Assembly: GCA_963811705.1 (NCBI GenBank)
Contig: CAWESL010000003.1
Coordinates: 493,382-557,381 of the forward strand
Length of the DNA: 64,000 nucleotides
Direction of reading: 5' to 3'
Source of the DNA: DATJPR01 sp963811705
GTDB lineage: Bacteria > Bacteroidota > Ignavibacteria > UBA10030 > UBA6906
Shown: positions 61,467-64,000 of the stretch, one piece after another
How the letters are laid out: each line of letters opens with the position of its first letter
Position numbering within the stretch: position 1 is the stretch's first letter
Program-made: the position numbers and the translations under genes
The notes under the pieces: generated by a model
The model's database searches: none
What the model was told of the DNA's origin: nothing
Seen by the model: the letters and a program-made list of their open reading frames with translations, nothing else

Positions 61467-62645
61467 ATGGCGTGGATGGCGTTCATGAATGACGGGTCCC
61501 AGCAGGGTCGGCTGAAGGAGTTGGCAAGACTCTATTTGAAGCTGGGCTTCACCGCCTTCGGCGGTCCGGCTGCCCATATCGCCATGATGGAGGAGGAAGT
61601 GGTAAAGCGACGACAGTGGATATCCCACGAGCGATTTCTTGATCTGCTGGGCGCGACCAACCTTATCCCGGGTCCGAACTCCACCGAGATGGCGATCCAT
61701 GTCGGCTACCTGCGATCGGGCTGGAGAGGACTGATCGTTGCAGGTGCGTGCTTCATTCTCCCCGCGACACTCATCACCCTCATCTTTGCCCACGTGTATG
61801 CGGTCTATGGATCGGTGCCGCGATTCGAACCGTTCATCGTGGGCATCAGGTCGGGGATCATCGCCGTCATTGCCGCCGCCGTCGTACGGTTGGGCAAACC
61901 GATGCTGAAGAACCCCCGGCTCGTCGTGATCTGCACAGCAGTGACGATCCTCAACCTCCTCCGCGCAGAGGAGATCCTTCTGCTTCTCGGTGCGGGACTT
62001 TTCGGCATCGCCTGGAACTACCGAAAGAAGTGGCCGCGAATGCTCTCGTCACTGATTGCCGTAGGTCCATTGCTGAGTGCGCCCGCACCGGCAACGTCGA
62101 TAGGCGCCGCGGGCAGCGCGACGATCGTGGGACTCGGGCTCTTCTTCCTGAAGATTGGATCGATCCTTTTCGGCAGCGGCTATGTGCTGGTTGCCTTTCT
62201 GCAGGGCGGGCTCGTGGACGTCCGACACTGGCTGACGCAGAGACAATTACTCGACGCCATCGCCGTCGGTCAATTCACCCCGGGCCCGGTGCTCTCGACG
62301 GCCACGTTCATTGGCTATCAAATCCTCGGGGTCCCCGGGGCAGCTGTTGCGACTGCGGGCATCTTCCTGCCGTCGTTCATTTTTGTCCTCATCAGCAGCC
62401 CGTTTATCCCCCGGCTCCGCACGTCACCGCTGGCAAGCGGCTTTCTCGATGGCGTGAACGCCGCATCGCTCGGACTGATGATTGCCGTCACCGTTGTTCT
62501 CGCACAATCTGCGCTCACGAGCGCCGGCGCGTGGCTGATCTTTGTCCTCGCCGCAGCGGTCGTTGCGTTCCGGAACGTGAACGCTGCCTGGATTGTGATT
62601 GCTTCGGCGTTGCTAGGGTGGCTTCTCTCACTGTACGCGATGTAG
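61467..62645 (+). CDS. chrA: Chromate efflux transporter ChrA
   Basis: 392 residues. Long-chain CHR protein made of two homologous halves. The N-half has LYLKLGFTAFGGPAAHIAMME and LGATNLIPGPNSTEMAIHVGYL; the C-half has LFFLKIGSILFGSGYVLVAFLQGGLV and AIAVGQFTPGPVLSTATFIGY. These FGGP and GPxxTE/GPV motifs are diagnostic. It exports chromate with protons from the cytoplasm. First three Met codons (61467, 61476, 61485) are all possible starts, none with a clear ribosome site. Confidence 0.93.
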   Translation: MAWMAFMNDGSQQGRLKELARLYLKLGFTAFGGPAAHIAMMEEEVVKRRQWISHERFLDLLGATNLIPGPNSTEMAIHVGYLRSGWRGLIVAGACFILPATLITLIFAHVYAVYGSVPRFEPFIVGIRSGIIAVIAAAVVRLGKPMLKNPRLVVICTAVTILNLLRAEEILLLLGAGLFGIAWNYRKKWPRMLSSLIAVGPLLSAPAPATSIGAAGSATIVGLGLFFLKIGSILFGSGYVLVAFLQGGLVDVRHWLTQRQLLDAIAVGQFTPGPVLSTATFIGYQILGVPGAAVATAGIFLPSFIFVLISSPFIPRLRTSPLASGFLDGVNAASLGLMIAVTVVLAQSALTSAGAWLIFVLAAAVVAFRNVNAAWIVIASALLGWLLSLYAM

Positions 62646-62817
62646 CGGCATCCTCCCCAAGACCGATCTGCGGTTCAATCCAAAAACAGAAGAAGAGACT
62701 GTTGGTCCCACCTCACCGAATTCGGTTTCTTCATCCTGAAGACCGATTCCCAATCCGCGCGCTTCTCAGTCAATTGACCTGGGAAGATTCTGCTGCGCAC
62801 AACCGACGTTTTGGCGC

Positions 62818-63627
62818 CTACAAAGATTTGGTGATGATCAAGATGCCAATGAGTGCTGCCAACGCAATACGATAGTAGGCGAACGGGACGAAGTCATGTT
62901 TGCGGATGTAATTCATGAGGAAGGCAATGACGCTCCATGCCACCAGAAAGGAGACCGCGAACCCTGTTGCCAGGGCCAACCACTCTCCGTTCGATGCGCT
63001 CCCGGCATGCTTGTACAACGAATATACGGAGGCGGCGATCATGGTCGGGATGGCGAGGAAAAAGGAAAACTCCACGGCGACAAGCCGCGAACATCCGAGA
63101 AGCATGGCACCAATGATCGTGGCCGCCGAACGAGAGGTACCCGGGATCATCGCAAGACATTGGAACAACCCGATCGCAAAGACCTGAGGATACGTCAGCG
63201 ACGACACCGTCGTTGTCGCCCCGGTCTGCTTTCTCCGTTCAACAAGAACCAGAAGGACACCTCCAACGAACAGAGCTAACGCAACCGTGGTGGGATTGAA
63301 CAGCAGCTCTTCAATCTTGTGCGCGAATGCTCCACCGATAATAATCGCGGGGACCACGGCGACAATGGTCTTCGTCCAGATCTCCCATCGTTCTCTTCGT
63401 TCTTCAAGACGGAGCCTACGGGAGAAAGGATACAATCGACTCCAGAAATACACGATGACGGAGAGGATCGCGCCGAGTTGGATGACCACATCGAACATCT
63501 TCGCGAACTCACCCGAGAAATTGATGAACTGGTTGACAAGAATCAGATGTCCGGTACTGCTGACGGGGAGAAACTCCGTGATGCCTTCAACGACACCCAG
63601 GAGTATTGCTTTGATGAAGAGTTCCAT
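62818..63627 (-). CDS. uppP: Undecaprenyl-diphosphatase
   Basis: 269 residues. EGITEFLPVSSTGHLI and IPGTSRSAATIIGAML are the two catalytic signatures, with eight membrane segments. It recycles undecaprenyl pyrophosphate for peptidoglycan and polysaccharide synthesis, and gives bacitracin resistance when abundant. GAAGGAG lies before the ATG. Converges with chrA. Confidence 0.95.
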   Translation of the reverse strand: MELFIKAILLGVVEGITEFLPVSSTGHLILVNQFINFSGEFAKMFDVVIQLGAILSVIVYFWSRLYPFSRRLRLEERRERWEIWTKTIVAVVPAIIIGGAFAHKIEELLFNPTTVALALFVGGVLLVLVERRKQTGATTTVSSLTYPQVFAIGLFQCLAMIPGTSRSAATIIGAMLLGCSRLVAVEFSFFLAIPTMIAASVYSLYKHAGSASNGEWLALATGFAVSFLVAWSVIAFLMNYIRKHDFVPFAYYRIALAALIGILIITKSL

Positions 63628-63943
63628 GAGTCTCCTTCCTTGTACTCTCCCTCAGTCCTTCGGCGACGCCACCTCTTCCCTTCGCCATGCCACGGGAGGT
63701 TGTCCGACATGAGGTTTGAACGCGTGGTTGAATGCGGCTTCTTGAGATCCTGATCAGTATCCATGGAGCTTTGAACATTGCCCTGCGGCATATGGTTCGG
63801 TAGATTGCGCGCCACTACTCGACATGGGAGGTCCGGGGTATCTTCGCCGTCGGACGTGGCTGCTTCAAGATCCAGGATCCCGAGGAAGACCGGAGAACCG
63901 TGGGGGAATTGCATTCAACTGTGGCCAAAGGGAAGGAACACTC
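63628..63943. other. Intergenic region upstream of uppP, no gene seen
   Basis: About 316 bp between uppP (minus) and a partial gene (plus). I see no supported coding frame or repeat. It must contain the two divergent promoters. Confidence 0.5.
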
Positions 63944-64000
63944 ATGGAACATATCGCTGAAATCAGCGGCGTCAATGTAACCAAAAGGCTGGAATGCAAC
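63944..64000 (+). CDS. Start of an unidentified protein, cut by the window edge
   Basis: An ATG at 63944 behind GGAAGGAACACTC (good ribosome site) opens 19 codons, MEHIAEISGVNVTKRLECN, to the end of the window. Too short to identify. Real coding status rests on the ribosome site only. Confidence 0.4.
   Translation, partial: MEHIAEISGVNVTKRLECN

Overview
The window looks like one contig piece from a fairly GC-rich member of the Bacteroidota/Chlorobiota (FCB) group, perhaps an Ignavibacteria- or Kapabacteria-like lineage known from metagenomes. This is inferred from a PorU-type sortase of the type IX secretion system (T9SS), two cargo proteins ending in T9SS sorting domains plus the relic of a third, an F-ATPase split so that atpD-atpC stand alone, and a bacterial pyruvoyl-dependent arginine decarboxylase. 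No rRNA, phage, transposase or CRISPR array was seen. One tRNA, Thr(CGU), is present.

Layout. 1-3.6 kb: a NatAB-like ABC exporter (permease cut by the window edge), a Rossmann reductase and a membrane protein. 3.6-6.3 kb: a secreted GH78 alpha-L-rhamnosidase. 6.3-12.1 kb: an accessory block of small VOC, DGPF/YCII, DUF1801 and luciferase-like proteins with an ECF42-type sigma factor. 12.2-14.8 kb: three envelope proteins of unknown role. 14.8-17.7 kb: an arsenic operon (arsR, redox thioredoxin, permease, acr3) with a clear operator and terminator. 17.9-26.6 kb: a lipoate/2-oxoacid dehydrogenase operon (E3, lipB, fused E1, E1 alpha, E1 beta, E2, lipA), divergent from smpB-tyrS-pdaD (26.8-29.1 kb). 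29.3-34.9 kb: cell wall genes, mannose-1-phosphate guanylyltransferase, atpDC and a YpdA-like reductase. 34.9-42.3 kb: a phosphoesterase/beta-propeller fusion, a broken DUF2059 gene, a secreted GH127 arabinofuranosidase and a T9SS cargo protein. 43-49 kb: a cNMP-binding/methyltransferase protein and PorU. 49-57.2 kb: CorA-like transporter, reductase, Kelch lipoprotein, isoaspartyl peptidase, a T9SS cargo protein and a distant DGPF gene. 57.2-58.2 kb: a non-coding array of palindromes next to tRNA-Thr. 58.3-64 kb: methyltransferase/DsrE/GDCCVxC genes, PadR-DoxX-outer membrane protein, ChrA and UppP.

The most notable result is a probable ECF42 regulon readable from sequence alone. Two DGPF genes 47 kb apart carry the same promoter architecture, TGTCGA-N17-CGACTAT, about 74 nt before the start codon, and a third DGPF gene next to the sigma factor carries a near match. 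Second is the palindrome array at 57.3-58.1 kb, whose repeated hairpin shows a compensatory base-pair change and shares a 17-mer palindrome with another intergenic region 40 kb away. Several apparent frameshifts (DUF2059 gene, DsrE gene) could be real decay or assembly indels. All functions are assigned by recognising motifs by eye; no database search was run.
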